64,000 bases of DNA from Deinococcus sp. AB2017081 (GTDB lineage Bacteria > Deinococcota > Deinococci > Deinococcales > Deinococcaceae): contig NZ_CP140098.1 in assembly GCF_034440735.1 (NCBI RefSeq), positions 1,667,501 through 1,731,500 of the forward strand, in the 5' to 3' direction. How positions within the stretch are numbered: the stretch's first letter is position 1; each line of letters begins with the position of its first letter. Positions 30,747 to 44,863 of this stretch are shown here, in pieces. Under the pieces are notes generated by a model, which was not told where the DNA came from, did not search any database, and saw only the letters and a list, made by a program, of their open reading frames with translations. Position numbers and translations under genes: made by a program.

Positions 30747-30778
30747 GCCCGCCTGACACTGCGACGTGTCGGGCGGGC
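30747..30778 (-). terminator. Hairpin between ftsA and ftsZ
   Basis: 13-bp stem (GCCCGCCTGACAC with GTGTCGGGCGGGC, one wobble pair) with a 6-base loop, 15 bases after the ftsA stop. It suggests that ftsZ is at least partly expressed on its own. Confidence 0.55.
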
Positions 30779-30793
30779 GGCAGGAACCGGCGA

Positions 30794-32741
<1,948 letters not shown>

Positions 32742-32745
<4 letters not shown>

Positions 32746-33644
32746 GGCTGCCCCTGGGTCGGCCACAGCTCGTACTCCAGTTCCAGGGGCACGGCCACCC
32801 GCCCCCGGATCACGTCCAGCAGGGCGTGGACGTCGGCAGCCGTCGCACCGCCCAGGTTCACGATGAAGTTGGCATGCTCCGGCGCGATCAGGGCGTTCCC
32901 GATCCGGGTACCCTTCAGACCGGCCTCGTCGATGAGCCGTCCGGCACTCACGCCGCCTGGATTCTTGAACGCGCAGCCCGGCGTCTTCATCTTGGGCTGG
33001 CCCTTCCTGGCCTGATCCGCGAAGTCCATCTTTGCGAGCACGTCCTCTGGGGTGCTCCGGCGCAGCTTCAGGCGCACCCGCGTGACCACGTGGTTGCGGG
33101 GGATGCCGCTGTCCCGGTAGCCCCACGCGAGATCCGCCGGTGTGACCTGCACCGTCCCCTGCGGCGTGGCGATCTCGATGGTATGCAGGCCGTCGAACAT
33201 CTCGCCGTAGCGGGTGCCGGCGTTCATCCACACCGCGCCGCCCACCTGTGCGGGGATGCCCACCGTGCCCTCCAGGTTGCTCAGGCCCAGTTTCTGGAGC
33301 TGCCGGATCAGGCCGGGCAGGGGGACGCCGCCCCCCACCCAGCCAGTCACGATCTCGTCGGCGCTGCTCAGCCCGGGATCGGGCGTCAGGTCGCGTTCCG
33401 CCAGCGGCCCGGCCAGTCGGATCACCCGCTCCGGCACACCCTCGTCGGCGATCACCAGGTTGCTGCCGCCGCCCAGCACGCGGTAGGGCTGCTCCATCGC
33501 CTCGGCGAGCTGGGCGGCGGACGCCACAGACCACACCTCGGCCTCGCCGCCCACACCCAGCGTGGTGAAGCGGGCCAGGGGCAGGCGTTCGACCCGTGCC
33601 CCCGTGCGGCTGACCGTCCGATCGGTCACGCCCCCACCCGTCAT
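32742..33644 (-). CDS. murB: UDP-N-acetylenolpyruvoylglucosamine reductase MurB
   Basis: 300 aa, the size of type II MurB. FAD-binding motifs TTLGVGGEAEVW, VLGGGSNLVIAD, GTVGIPAQVGGAVWMNAGT; GYRDS and the catalytic Ser region KNPGGVSAGRLIDEAGLKG. It reduces the enolpyruvyl group to UDP-MurNAc using NADPH. The ATG overlaps the murC stop. Confidence 0.96.
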
Positions 33645-35050
33645 GCGGGCACGCCCGCGAGTTCCCGCGACAGCTTCCAGACGTCGCCTGCGCCCATGGT
33701 CACGATGATATCCCCCGGCCCGGCGGTGTCGCGCAGGGTGCGCACGACCTCGGCCCGGTCCGGCATGTAGCGAGTCGCGGCGTGCCCCTGCTCGGCCATG
33801 CGCTGCGAGATCAGCGTGGCGTGGATGCCCTCGATGGGCGGTTCAGACGCGGCGGCGATGTCAAGCAGCAGCACCTCGTCGGCGTCCATCAGGGCATCGG
33901 CCAGCCGGGGCCACGACTGCTGGGTGCGCAGGTAGCGGTGCGGCTGGAAGACGACCCGCACGCGCCGCCCGGTCTGCCGCGCCGCCTGCACCGCCGCCGC
34001 GACCTTGGTGGCGTTGTGCGCGTAATCGTCGATGACCAGCGCACCGTTCAGCTCCCCGATACGTTGCCAGCGCCGACCCGGTCCCCGGAACGCGGCCAGC
34101 GCCGCCGCCGCCTGCGCGAAGTCGCCGCCGTGCAGGTGCGTGACCGCCAGCGCGGCCAGCGCGTTCAGGACGTTGTGCGTGCCCGGCAGCCCCACCCGCG
34201 CCATGCCCATCACGGCTCCGTGGACGGTCACCGTGAAATCGGTGCCATCGGCGTCCGGGCGGAGGTTCACCGCGCGGTAGTCGGCCCCGGCCGCCTGCCC
34301 GTAGCTCACGCGGTGGGGATTGCCGGCACACAGCGCGTCCAGGCCCGGCCAGTCGGCACACAGGAGGACACGCCCGGACTGCGCGACGAAGCGGGCGAAG
34401 CCGGCGTGCTGTTCCTCGACGGTCTCCCAGTACGTCGCCTGGTTGCCGCCCACGTGATCGTCCTCGGCGTTCGTGAACACGGCGGTGCCGCAGCGCAGGG
34501 CCGCGAAGCCACGGTCGGACTCGTCCACCTCGGCCACGAAGGGGCCGGCCCCCACGCGGGCGTTGCTGCCGAACTCGGGCACGATGCCGCCCACGAAGGC
34601 GGCCGGATCGAGGCCGGCGCCGGCCAGCGCCACGGCGATCATGGAGGTGGTGGTCGTCTTGCCGTGCGTGCCGATCACACCGACGCTGTCCGGGACGTCC
34701 AGCAGTTCGTCCAGCAGCGCCATGCGCGGGCGCACCTCGGTGCCCGCCGCCCGCGCCGCCACCAGTTCCGGATGATCCTTGGGCACGGCCTCGGAGGCCA
34801 CCAGCACGTCGATGGGCCCGAAGGGAGCGGCGGTGATATGGGCCGCACCGTGCCCGACCGCGACCTCGATCCCCTCGGCCTGGAGCTGGGCGGTCAGGTC
34901 GGATGCGGAGGCGTCGCAGCCGCTCACACGCTGTCCGCGCGCTGCGAGCAGCCGCGCGAAGGCGCTCATGCCGATGCCACCGATACCCATCAGGTGGTAG
35001 TGCAGGGTGGGCGTGTCCGAAGGGGAGCCGTCAGGGAGGAAGTGGGTCAT
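33641..35050 (-). CDS. murC: UDP-N-acetylmuramate--L-alanine ligase MurC
   Basis: 469 aa, standard. Mur ligase with the N-terminal MGIGGIGMSAFARLLAARG, the P-loop GVIGTHGKTTTTSMIA, EVDESDRGF, TNAEDDHV and IDDYAHNATKVAAAVQAAR, plus the C-terminal FQPHRYLRT. It adds L-Ala to UDP-MurNAc. Start ATG overlaps the murG stop (ATGA); the open frame continues upstream but belongs to murG DNA. Confidence 0.96.
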   Translation of the reverse strand: MTHFLPDGSPSDTPTLHYHLMGIGGIGMSAFARLLAARGQRVSGCDASASDLTAQLQAEGIEVAVGHGAAHITAAPFGPIDVLVASEAVPKDHPELVAARAAGTEVRPRMALLDELLDVPDSVGVIGTHGKTTTTSMIAVALAGAGLDPAAFVGGIVPEFGSNARVGAGPFVAEVDESDRGFAALRCGTAVFTNAEDDHVGGNQATYWETVEEQHAGFARFVAQSGRVLLCADWPGLDALCAGNPHRVSYGQAAGADYRAVNLRPDADGTDFTVTVHGAVMGMARVGLPGTHNVLNALAALAVTHLHGGDFAQAAAALAAFRGPGRRWQRIGELNGALVIDDYAHNATKVAAAVQAARQTGRRVRVVFQPHRYLRTQQSWPRLADALMDADEVLLLDIAAASEPPIEGIHATLISQRMAEQGHAATRYMPDRAEVVRTLRDTAGPGDIIVTMGAGDVWKLSRELAGVPA

Positions 35051-36228
35051 GTCGTCGTGGCGGCGGCCGGAGTCAGGTGGCGTTCGACCAGATCCGCGAA
35101 GCGCTCGGCCGCGCCGGGCTGAGAGCGTTTCTGGGCGGCCGTCCGCATCGCGATCCGGGTGCCTGCTGCCGCACACTCTAACACCGCCGCTCCCAGCGCT
35201 CTGCCGACCTCCTGCTGCTCGACCACACGTCCCGCCCCGGCCCGCTGCACCGTCATGGCGTTGTGCCACTGGTGGTTCTCGGCGGATTCGGGGAGCGGCA
35301 CCATGATCAGCGGCACGCCGTGAAACGCGGCCTCGGCCAGGGTGCCGGTGCCGCCGCGCGTGATCGCCAGGTCGGCGGCGCTCCACGCGGCCACGGCGTC
35401 CACGTAGCCGCTCACGTGGTACCAGTCGAGGTCGCGCACGCGCGGGGCCACATCGTTCATCCAGCGCTTGCCGGTCGAGTGGATGACCTGCACGCCGGCC
35501 CCCAGCTCCGGGGGCGGGGCGGTGGGCGCCCCGCCGAAGTCCAGGTCGATGCGCGGGGTCAGCACGCCCAGGTCATGATCGACCAGACCCTCGCCCCCGA
35601 AGATGTTGCGCAGCGTGTCGGGCACGGCATTGTTCAGGAACAGCGAGCCCTGCGACCCGCCCATCACGAAGATGGTGAGCGGGCCATCCTGCAGCCCCAG
35701 CCGCGCCAGCGCCTCGGTTCGGGGCAGGCGCTCCTCGCGCACGGGCATCCCCACCAGGGTGCCCTTGCGGGGATCAAGCCCCACGACCTCCGGATACGCG
35801 GTACCCACGGCTCTCGCGCCGCGCACGGCCAGCCGCTGGGTCAGGCCCAGCCGGGCGTTCTGCTCGTGCAGCACTGTCGGGATCCGCAGTGCCTGGGCGG
35901 CCAGCACCCCCGGCAGGCTGGCAAAGCCACCGAAGCCGACCACCACGCCGGGCCTGAGCTGCGCCAGCAGCGACCGCGCCTGCATGACCCCGGCGCCGGC
36001 CCGCAGCAGTTCGCGGGGGTCGGCGCGGCCCTGGCCGCTGCGGGCCAGCTTCCCGGCCTCCACGCCCCGGAAGTCAAGGCCCTGCTCGGCGGCCACGCGC
36101 TCCTCCATCCCGCCCCGCTGCCCCAGCAGCAGCGCCCGGTGTCCCCGTGCCATCAGTGCCCGCGCGGTCGCCACCGCCGGATAGATGTGCCCGCCCGTTC
36201 CCCCCGTTGCCAACACGACCAGACTCAT
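35047..36228 (-). CDS. murG: UDP-GlcNAc transferase MurG
   Basis: 393 aa, somewhat longer than the usual 355-365; about 30 residues (LVDHDLGVLTPRIDLDFGGA and following, near 225-260) appear inserted between the donor-domain start VMGGSQGSLFLNN and HSTGKRW. Other motifs: LATGGTGGHIYPAVATARAL, GFGGFASLPGVLAA, LHEQNARLGL, GGTGTLAEAAFHGVP. It makes lipid II at the inner membrane face. First gene of the five-gene cluster; TACACT lies 8 bases before the ATG. Confidence 0.95.
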   Translation of the reverse strand: MSLVVLATGGTGGHIYPAVATARALMARGHRALLLGQRGGMEERVAAEQGLDFRGVEAGKLARSGQGRADPRELLRAGAGVMQARSLLAQLRPGVVVGFGGFASLPGVLAAQALRIPTVLHEQNARLGLTQRLAVRGARAVGTAYPEVVGLDPRKGTLVGMPVREERLPRTEALARLGLQDGPLTIFVMGGSQGSLFLNNAVPDTLRNIFGGEGLVDHDLGVLTPRIDLDFGGAPTAPPPELGAGVQVIHSTGKRWMNDVAPRVRDLDWYHVSGYVDAVAAWSAADLAITRGGTGTLAEAAFHGVPLIMVPLPESAENHQWHNAMTVQRAGAGRVVEQQEVGRALGAAVLECAAAGTRIAMRTAAQKRSQPGAAERFADLVERHLTPAAATTT

Positions 36229-36236
36229 CGGGGGGA

Positions 36237-36242
36237 AGTGTA
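36237..36242 (-). promoter_or_regulatory. Leaderless -10 (TACACT) of the murG-ftsA cluster
   Basis: Eight bases before the minus-strand ATG at 36228. Confidence 0.5.
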
Positions 36243-36305
36243 GTGCTTTATGGCCATGACCCCGTGCCCGGTTCTGGGCAGGGACGGTGCGGGACGGCGC
36301 ACAAC

Positions 36306-36346
36306 GGGAACGGCAGCGGGGCGGTGTTGCCCACGCTGCCGTTCCC
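36306..36346 (-). terminator. Terminator of the AIM24 gene
   Basis: 13 perfect pairs (GGGAACGGCAGCG with CGCTGCCGTTCCC) and an inner GGGC/GCCC, 10 bases after the minus-strand stop at 36357. Confidence 0.65.
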
Positions 36347-36356
36347 GACCCAGTGC

Positions 36357-37130
<774 letters not shown>

Positions 37131-37137
37131 ACGGGGC

Positions 37138-37143
37138 ACTGTA
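37138..37143 (-). promoter_or_regulatory. Leaderless -10 (TACAGT) of the AIM24 gene
   Basis: Seven bases before the minus-strand ATG at 37130. Confidence 0.5.
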
Positions 37144-37362
37144 CGACGGCTGCCGGGCGAAGGTTCCGAACCGGAGTGCGGTGACCGGCACCCGCACGGC
37201 CGGGTCAGCGGATGACGATCCCACGGCGAGCGCTGCACCGCGGCCCGGCCCCTGCCCTCCGGGGGGGCGCGACCGACCGGGCCCACGGCGGGCAGGAGCA
37301 CGTCTCCGTGTGGGCCTCCCGGCCTGCGCCACAGGCCCCAGGACTCACCCGACACCCGTAAC

Positions 37363-37392
37363 TTGACTAATCCACTCGGATTAATCGATATT
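37363..37392 (+). promoter_or_regulatory. Promoter and palindromic operator of the siderophore operon
   Basis: TTGACT (37363-37368) and GATATT (37387-37392) with an 18-base spacer form a usable promoter. The spacer holds TAATCC-ACTC-GGATTA (37368-37383); the palindrome extends to 11-base arms (37363-37373, 37378-37388) with 9 of 11 matches. Its place suggests repression by an iron-sensing regulator (DtxR- or Fur-type), which is inference. Confidence 0.55.
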
Positions 37393-37399
37393 GGCCGCC

Positions 37400-38362
37400 A
37401 TGATGACCGCCTTCCTGAACTCCATGCTGTTGGCCTCTGCTGTCCTTGCTGCTGGCACCGCCTCTGCCCAGGGCGTCACCATCACCCACGACGAGGGCCG
37501 GGCGACCGTGCCGCGTGACCCCAAACGGATCGTGGTCATGGACGAGGAATCCCTGGGCTGGATCGCCGCGCTGGGCCTCAGTGACCGCATCGTGGGTCTG
37601 GGCAGCGTGTACCTGACCCCCAGCGACGTGAGCGGCACGACCATCAAGCCCAATGTCCTGAAGAGCGGCTACTTCGGCCGGGCCAAGCTGGGTAATCCCG
37701 CGTATGTCGGGGACTGGCAGAAACCCAACCTGGAAGTCGTGACGGCCCTGAAGCCTGACCTGATCGTGCGCCTGACCTGGGACGGCAACCAGAACTACGA
37801 CAACCTGAGTAAGATCGCTCCCACCGTCGGGTACAAGGAGGGCGGCACCGGCTTCTGGCAGAAGGGGCTGCGCGACCTGGCCCGCGTGTTCGGGCGGCAG
37901 GTGCAGGCCGAGCAGGTCATCAAGGCCGTGTCGGACACCAACCGCGCCAACGGCCGCAAGTTGACCGAGGCCGGCGTGTTCCGCACCTACCCCAAGGTGA
38001 TCGTGGTCGCGCCCTTCGCGGGTGGGCAGAACTGGGTCTACACCGACACCCGCCTGATCCCGGATCTGAAGGCCCTGGGCTTCAAGGACGGCTACAGCGC
38101 GAGCAAGACCACGCTGGGGGTCGGGGCCCAGATCAGTGACGAGGCCCTGCTGGGCCTGGACAGGAAGACCCTGGTCGTGCTGTTCCCCCCCGGCGGCAAG
38201 TACAACGGCGTGGAGGCCTTCCAGAAGACCGCCATCGGCCAGCGGCTGGCCGCCCAGAGCGTCGTGTATGTCCCCGAGGACTTCAGCGCCTACACCGGCC
38301 CCCTGGTGAGCGTGCGCAACAGCAACGACCTGACGCGCGTGATCCTGGGGAAGATGAAGTGA
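37400..38362 (+). CDS. Iron-siderophore ABC transporter, substrate-binding protein 1
   Basis: 320 aa with a signal peptide ([20 protein letters not shown]). The TroA/FecB-type fold is shown by [35 protein letters not shown], and [15 protein letters not shown]; the later [16 protein letters not shown] helix is family-typical. It should bind a ferric siderophore or haem-like complex outside the cytoplasmic membrane. ATGs at 37400 and 37403 are both possible. First gene of the operon, followed by two hairpins that may lower read-through into the permease genes. Confidence 0.88.
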   Translation: MMTAFLNSMLLASAVLAAGTASAQGVTITHDEGRATVPRDPKRIVVMDEESLGWIAALGLSDRIVGLGSVYLTPSDVSGTTIKPNVLKSGYFGRAKLGNPAYVGDWQKPNLEVVTALKPDLIVRLTWDGNQNYDNLSKIAPTVGYKEGGTGFWQKGLRDLARVFGRQVQAEQVIKAVSDTNRANGRKLTEAGVFRTYPKVIVVAPFAGGQNWVYTDTRLIPDLKALGFKDGYSASKTTLGVGAQISDEALLGLDRKTLVVLFPPGGKYNGVEAFQKTAIGQRLAAQSVVYVPEDFSAYTGPLVSVRNSNDLTRVILGKMK

Positions 38363-38374
38363 GCGGGATGCCGG

Positions 38375-38463
38375 TTGAATCCCGCAGTGCCGTCCTGCGG
38401 GTTCAATCCGACTGGACAGAGAACGCACGGATTCCAGGCGATGGACGGACATCCGGTGCGTTC
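38375..38463 (+). terminator. Two consecutive hairpins after binding-protein gene 1
   Basis: Hairpin 1: TTGAATCCCGCAG (38375-38387) with CTGCGGGTTCAA (38395-38406), one bulge. Hairpin 2: GAACGCACGGAT (38421-38432) with ATCCGGTGCGTTC (38451-38463), one bulge. Likely partial terminators inside the operon; neither has a U-run. Confidence 0.45.
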
Positions 38464-38500
38464 CTGGGTGACCGGGAAGAGGATGGAACCCGTGTGAGCC

Positions 38501-39424
38501 GTGCCTGTGACCGCCACTGACCGCCCCGCCCGGCGGCCGCTGTGCTCGGACGTGTCGCTCGCGCTGGGGGAAGACCCGGTCGGCACCGCGCCCCACTGGC
38601 AGGAGGTCACGGTGCTGGAGCTGAATGTCCCGGTGTGGGCGACGGTGCGCGACGTGGCGAACTGGACACCGGAACACCACCAGCTGTTCGAGCGCCTGCG
38701 CGGCAAGGTCGAGGCCAGCGGCGCGGGCTTCGGCCTGCTGATGAGTGCCCCGGCCACACGCGGTCAACCCCTGCGCGTCCGGCATCACACGCTCGGTGCG
38801 GGCGGCTACACGCGGCGCGACTATGCCAGCGAGCTTCCGCAGACGGAGTGGGCACATGGCCTGATTGACACACTGCTTGACCCGCAGAATCTGCACGCCT
38901 GGGATGAACAGCCGGTGCCAGCGGGGCCGGACATCCATGTCTGCACGCACGGCACGGTGGACGCCGCGTGCGGGCGCTACGGCGTCCCGGTCTACCAGCA
39001 CCTCGCGGACAGTGGCGTCCGGGCGTGGCGCACCGGCCACTTCGGCGGGCACCGCTTTGCCGCCACCGCCGTGGAACTGCCCAGCGGCCTGCTGTGGGCC
39101 CACCTGACCCCGGCGCTGGCTATGCAGGTCGCCCGCCGCGAGGTGCCGCCCGCACAGGTCGCCCGGAATCTGCGCGGCTTCAGTGGTCTGCCGCCCGTGG
39201 CCCAGGTGCTCGACCGTGACCTGCTTGTGCAGCACGGCTGGTCGTGGCTGGACGCCCACCGCTGGGCCGATGTGGACGGCGACGACGTGACGCTGCACTA
39301 CGACTGGCAGGGCGAGCGCGGACATGTGCGGGCCACCGTCACCCACGACCTCCTGAGCGTGACCGATTCGAGCCACTCGGCCACACAGTCCGACGTGCGG
39401 CAGTACCGCGTGGCATGGCACTGA
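38501..39424 (+). CDS. Sucrase/ferredoxin-like protein (thioredoxin-fold Fe-S type)
   Basis: 307 aa. The family signature is CTHGTVDAACGRYGVPVY (Cys148, Cys157) followed by RTGHFGGHRFAATAV (His180, His184), which in this family places two Cys and a His-rich motif around a [2Fe-2S]-type cluster. The N-terminal part is not typical of a known enzyme. It lies in the siderophore operon between a binding protein and a permease and overlaps the permease by 10 bases, so a role in iron release (reduction of ferric siderophore) is likely but inferred. Start is a GTG without clear ribosome-binding site. Confidence 0.8.
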   Translation: MPVTATDRPARRPLCSDVSLALGEDPVGTAPHWQEVTVLELNVPVWATVRDVANWTPEHHQLFERLRGKVEASGAGFGLLMSAPATRGQPLRVRHHTLGAGGYTRRDYASELPQTEWAHGLIDTLLDPQNLHAWDEQPVPAGPDIHVCTHGTVDAACGRYGVPVYQHLADSGVRAWRTGHFGGHRFAATAVELPSGLLWAHLTPALAMQVARREVPPAQVARNLRGFSGLPPVAQVLDRDLLVQHGWSWLDAHRWADVDGDDVTLHYDWQGERGHVRATVTHDLLSVTDSSHSATQSDVRQYRVAWH

Positions 39425-40410
39425 CCCGCCCCGGTGTCCTCACCCGCATCACGTGGCTGCCGCTCTGCGCGGCGCTGCTGCTGCTCGCCGGACTGGCATC
39501 CCTGGCGCTGGGGGCCAGCGACCTGCCGCTGAACCGTCTGCCGGGCCTGCTGCTGCATCCGGATACCAGCACCGAGAGCCTCGTGATCCACACGCTGCGG
39601 CTGCCGCGCACGCTGGTCGCGGCCCTGGCCGGGGCGGGGCTGGGCGTGTCCGGCCTGCTCCTCCAGGCGGTGACCCGCAACCCGCTGGCCGATCCCGGCA
39701 TCCTGGGGGTCGAGGCCGGCGGGGCACTGGGCATCCTGACCGCCGTGGTGTTCTTTCCCGCCGCGCCCGCGTGGCTGTTCGTGCCCGCTGCCTTCGCCGG
39801 GGGCCTGCTGGCGGCGCTGGCCGCTTACAGCGTCGCGCGCTCCGTGGGCGTCACGCCGCTGCGGCTGGCGCTGGCCGGTGTGGCGGTCGCCAGTCTGGCC
39901 GGGGCCGCCAGCCGGGCCATCCAGATCCTGTGGGAGGAACGCGCCCAGGCGGCGCTGTCCACCCTGGCGGGCAGCCTCGCCGGACGCGGCTGGGAGCATG
40001 TGGCGCAGATCGCGCCCTGGATGCTGGTCGGGCTGCTGCTGGCGCTGCTGCTCACGCCGCGCGTGAACGTCCTGGCCCTGGGCGAGGACGTGGCGCGTGG
40101 CCTGGGGGCCCGCACCGAACGCGACTCGGCCCTCGTCACACTGCTCGGGGTGCTGCTGGCCGCCGCGTCGGTCAGCGTGGTCGGCCCCATCGGCTTCGTC
40201 GGGCTGATCGTGCCGCACGCCGCGCGGGTGCTGGTCGGCCCGGATCACCGCTTCAGCCTGCCCGTGTCGGCGCTGCTGGGCGCGGCCATGCTCGTCGGTG
40301 CTGATGTCGCCGCCCGCCTCGTGGATCGCCCGGCCGAGACGCCGGTCGGCATCCTGGTCGCCGCCGTGGGAGCGCCCTTCTTCGTCCTGATCGCCCGCCG
40401 GAGCCGGTGA
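39415..40410 (+). CDS. FecCD-family iron ABC permease 1
   Basis: 331 aa, all-helical, about nine or ten TM segments. FecCD/BtuC landmarks: LRLPRTLVAALAGAGLGVSG, LQAVTRNPLADPGILGVEAG, LGEDVARGLGA (coupling helix region), GFVGLIVPHAARVLVGPDHR, and EVPVGI-like PAETPVGILVAAVGAPFF. It forms half of the importer channel, probably as a heterodimer with the permease at 41404. It starts inside the end of the preceding gene (10-base overlap). Confidence 0.92.
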   Translation: MALTRPGVLTRITWLPLCAALLLLAGLASLALGASDLPLNRLPGLLLHPDTSTESLVIHTLRLPRTLVAALAGAGLGVSGLLLQAVTRNPLADPGILGVEAGGALGILTAVVFFPAAPAWLFVPAAFAGGLLAALAAYSVARSVGVTPLRLALAGVAVASLAGAASRAIQILWEERAQAALSTLAGSLAGRGWEHVAQIAPWMLVGLLLALLLTPRVNVLALGEDVARGLGARTERDSALVTLLGVLLAAASVSVVGPIGFVGLIVPHAARVLVGPDHRFSLPVSALLGAAMLVGADVAARLVDRPAETPVGILVAAVGAPFFVLIARRSR

Positions 40411-40452
40411 GGTGTCCACGCCAACCGCTCCGTGTCACCAAGGAAGGTGTCA

Positions 40453-41379
40453 ATGAACCTCCGCTCGACCCTGATTGCTCTGGCCGCCGCCTCGGTCACC
40501 GTGGCCGCCGCCATCACCGTGAAACACGATCTGGGTACACTGACGCTGAACAGTCCCGCGAAGCGTGTCGTGGCGCTGGAATACTCGTTTCTGGACACGC
40601 TGATCGCGCTGGGGGTCACGCCTGCTGGGGCGGCGCTGGGCACCCAGGGCGGCGACCGGGGTGCGCCCCCGTACCTCGCGCCGCGTGTCAAGGGTGTCCC
40701 CGCCACCGGCAGCCGTGGCCAGCCCAGCCTGGAGGCCATCGCCGCCGCCCGGCCCGACGTGATCCTGGCCGACAGCCTGATCCACAAGGACGTGCTGCCG
40801 CAGCTGGGCAAACTGGCCCCCACCGCCGTCTATCCGAGCCGCCGCAGCACCGTGGACGAACTGAACGCCCAGACCCTCGCCATCGGACAGCTGGTGGGGC
40901 GTGAGGCCGCTGCCCGCCGGCTGCTGGCCGACCAGGCGGCCCTGAACGCCAAGGCGCGGGCCTTCACGAAACGCGGCGCGCCCGGCTTCGTCGCGGCGGT
41001 CGTCACACCCCGCACGGTCACGGTGCACACCGAGGGGAGTTTCGTGGGCAGCTACCTCGAGACCCTGGGCCGCACGAATGCGCTGAAGGTCAAGGACGGG
41101 CAGACGCAGTACGAGGTCTCGCTGGAGGGACTGGTCGCCCTGCAACCGCACACGCTGGTGCTGCTCACCGCGCCGGACGAGACGCCGATCACGGAGACGT
41201 GGCACCGCAACCCGCTGTGGCAGAAGCTGCCCGCCGTGGCGCGGGGGCGCGTCTATGTCTTCGACCGCGACAACTGGACACGCGGACGCGGCCCCCTGGC
41301 CCTGAAACTCATGGTGCGCGAGGCCATCGAGAGCCGGCTGCTCCAGGATGCCGCGCCCGCCAGCGGCTACCGGGAGTGA
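40453..41379 (+). CDS. Iron-siderophore ABC transporter, substrate-binding protein 2
   Basis: 308 aa with a short signal peptide (RSTLIALAAASVTVAAA). FecB-type: TLTLNSPAKRVVALEYSFLD, TLIALGVTPAGAA, LEAIAARPDVILADSLI-like piece (EAIAAARPDVILADS), and HRNPLWQKLPAVARGRVYV near the end. It differs clearly from binding protein 1, so the operon may serve two ligands. AAGGAAGG lies 7 bases before the ATG at 40453. Confidence 0.9.
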   Translation: MNLRSTLIALAAASVTVAAAITVKHDLGTLTLNSPAKRVVALEYSFLDTLIALGVTPAGAALGTQGGDRGAPPYLAPRVKGVPATGSRGQPSLEAIAAARPDVILADSLIHKDVLPQLGKLAPTAVYPSRRSTVDELNAQTLAIGQLVGREAAARRLLADQAALNAKARAFTKRGAPGFVAAVVTPRTVTVHTEGSFVGSYLETLGRTNALKVKDGQTQYEVSLEGLVALQPHTLVLLTAPDETPITETWHRNPLWQKLPAVARGRVYVFDRDNWTRGRGPLALKLMVREAIESRLLQDAAPASGYRE

Positions 41380-41403
41380 TGTGGGCATGAGGGGACAGCA
41401 TCT

Positions 41404-42423
<1,020 letters not shown>

Positions 42424-42511
42424 TATGGCACAGCTGCACAGACTCGCGCCCCACCCGCCCGCTACTGTTCCCGTGTCCGGTGCCGTGCCCGGCTCCCCTG
42501 CGAAAGGCCCC

Positions 42512-43318
42512 ATGACCGATCCCGATTCCACCACCACGCCCCTGGCGACCACCGGCCTCACCCTCGGGTACGGCAAGAGCATCGTCGTCCCGAACCTCGA
42601 CCTGCGGCTGCCCGGCGGGAAGGTCACCAGCATCATCGGGCCGAACGGCTGTGGCAAGAGCACCCTGCTGCGGGCGCTGGCGCGGCTGCTGCCCACCAGC
42701 GGCGGCCACATCGACCTGTACGGCCAGGCGCTGCACACCCTGCCCAGCCGCGAGGTCGCCCGCCGCCTGGCCATCCTGCCCCAGGGACCGACTGCCCCTG
42801 AGGGCCTGAGCGTGGAAGACCTCGTGTGGTTCGGCCGCCACCCCCACCAGGGCCGCTTTCCCGTGCGCCGCGAGGACGACCGGCAGGCGGTGCACTGGGC
42901 GCTCGACCAGACCGGCATGCGCGTCTTTGCCGGCCGGCCCCTCGACGCTCTGAGCGGCGGCCAGCGCCAGCGGGCGTGGATCGCCATGAGCCTGGCCCAG
43001 CAGACCGACATCCTGCTGCTCGACGAGCCGACCACCTACCTCGACCAGTCGCACCAGCTGGAAGTGCTGCAGCTGGCCCGCCGCCTGAACCACGACCAGG
43101 GCAAGACGGTCGTCATGGTGCTCCACGACCTCAACCAGGCCGTCCGCTACTCCGACGAGATCATCGCCATGCACGGCGGCGAGGTCTACGCCCAGGGGCC
43201 AGCCGAGGACGTCCTGACCCACGACCTGCTGCGCGACGTGTTCCACCTGAAAGGCCACATCCTGAGTGACCCGGACACCGGCCGCCCGCACGTGATTCCG
43301 TATGCGCTGACGCGGTAG
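42512..43318 (+). CDS. Iron-siderophore ABC transporter ATPase (FecE/FepC type)
   Basis: 268 aa. Walker A GPNGCGKST, Q-loop region LAILPQGPTAPEGLSV, signature LSGGQRQRAWIAMSLAQQT, Walker B ILLLDEPTTYLD, H-loop VMVLHDLNQAVRYSD: all complete and typical of siderophore importers (TTYLDxxHQ). It powers the two permeases upstream. ATG at 42512 follows GAAAGG; an ATG at 42425 would add a 29-residue non-homologous extension. Last gene of the operon. Confidence 0.93.
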   Translation: MTDPDSTTTPLATTGLTLGYGKSIVVPNLDLRLPGGKVTSIIGPNGCGKSTLLRALARLLPTSGGHIDLYGQALHTLPSREVARRLAILPQGPTAPEGLSVEDLVWFGRHPHQGRFPVRREDDRQAVHWALDQTGMRVFAGRPLDALSGGQRQRAWIAMSLAQQTDILLLDEPTTYLDQSHQLEVLQLARRLNHDQGKTVVMVLHDLNQAVRYSDEIIAMHGGEVYAQGPAEDVLTHDLLRDVFHLKGHILSDPDTGRPHVIPYALTR

Positions 43319-43335
43319 GGGAGTAGGTAGGACGG

Positions 43336-43376
43336 CGGGCGAACCCCTCTGCTGCGCAGCTCTGCGAGTTCGCCCG
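43336..43376 (+). repeat. Intergenic hairpin repeat sharing a core with 55508-55533
   Basis: CGGGCGAAC and GTTCGCCCG arms enclose a core whose reverse complement, CTCGCAGAGCTGCGC-type, recurs at 55510-55531 with one mismatch over 22 bases. Probably a small noncoding repeat that also ends the ABC operon. Confidence 0.5.
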
Positions 43377-43395
43377 TGCGGGGCAGCTCCCCTCA

Positions 43396-43566
43396 AGACG
43401 CCTGATGTGAAATGAGAATCAGCCGCCTCGGGGCAGCGTGGAAAATTGACGTCAAGCACGAGGGCGTGCTACGCCCGCGACCCCCCTCCCAGCCTCCCCC
43501 GCAAGGGGGGAGGAGCTAAAGATTGGCGTCCCAGCCGGTGTCCAGCGTAATTCACATCAGGCGTCT
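43396..43566. repeat. 171-bp intergenic element with 16-bp inverted ends
   Basis: AGACGCCTGATGTGAA (43396-43411) is repeated inverted at 43551-43566. Inside are a perfect palindrome TTGACGTCAA (43446-43455), a GCACG/CGTGC pair and a C-rich/G-rich hairpin (43493-43513). It contains no ORF. The form fits a small noncoding repeat or MITE-like element. It fills most of the 334-base gene-free stretch 43319-43652; the rest (43567-43652) holds only a short CTCCCCGCGGGGAG palindrome-like part. Confidence 0.6.
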
Positions 43567-43652
43567 CAAGAGGAGGCAGGGATGTGTTCGTTGGCTCCCC
43601 CGCGGGGAGCTGGCCGCGCAGCGGACTGAGGGGTCAGGCCGCCGCCCCACCG

Positions 43653-44819
<1,167 letters not shown>

Positions 44820-44826
44820 ACCCAGG

Positions 44827-44832
44827 AGGGTA
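44827..44832 (-). promoter_or_regulatory. Leaderless -10 (TACCCT) of the aminotransferase gene
   Basis: Seven bases before the minus-strand ATG at 44819. Confidence 0.5.
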
Positions 44833-44863
44833 CAGGCGGCCCGGCGCGGGTAAGCCAGAACGT

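Noticed and set aside
38375..38412. tRNA T-arm-like GGTTCAATCC
   Set aside because: It is one arm of a symmetric hairpin; no D-arm, anticodon arm or acceptor stem can be built around it.
43405..43425. Fur-box-like TGAAATGAGAATCA
   Set aside because: Poor inverted symmetry and located after, not before, the iron operon, inside a repeat element.
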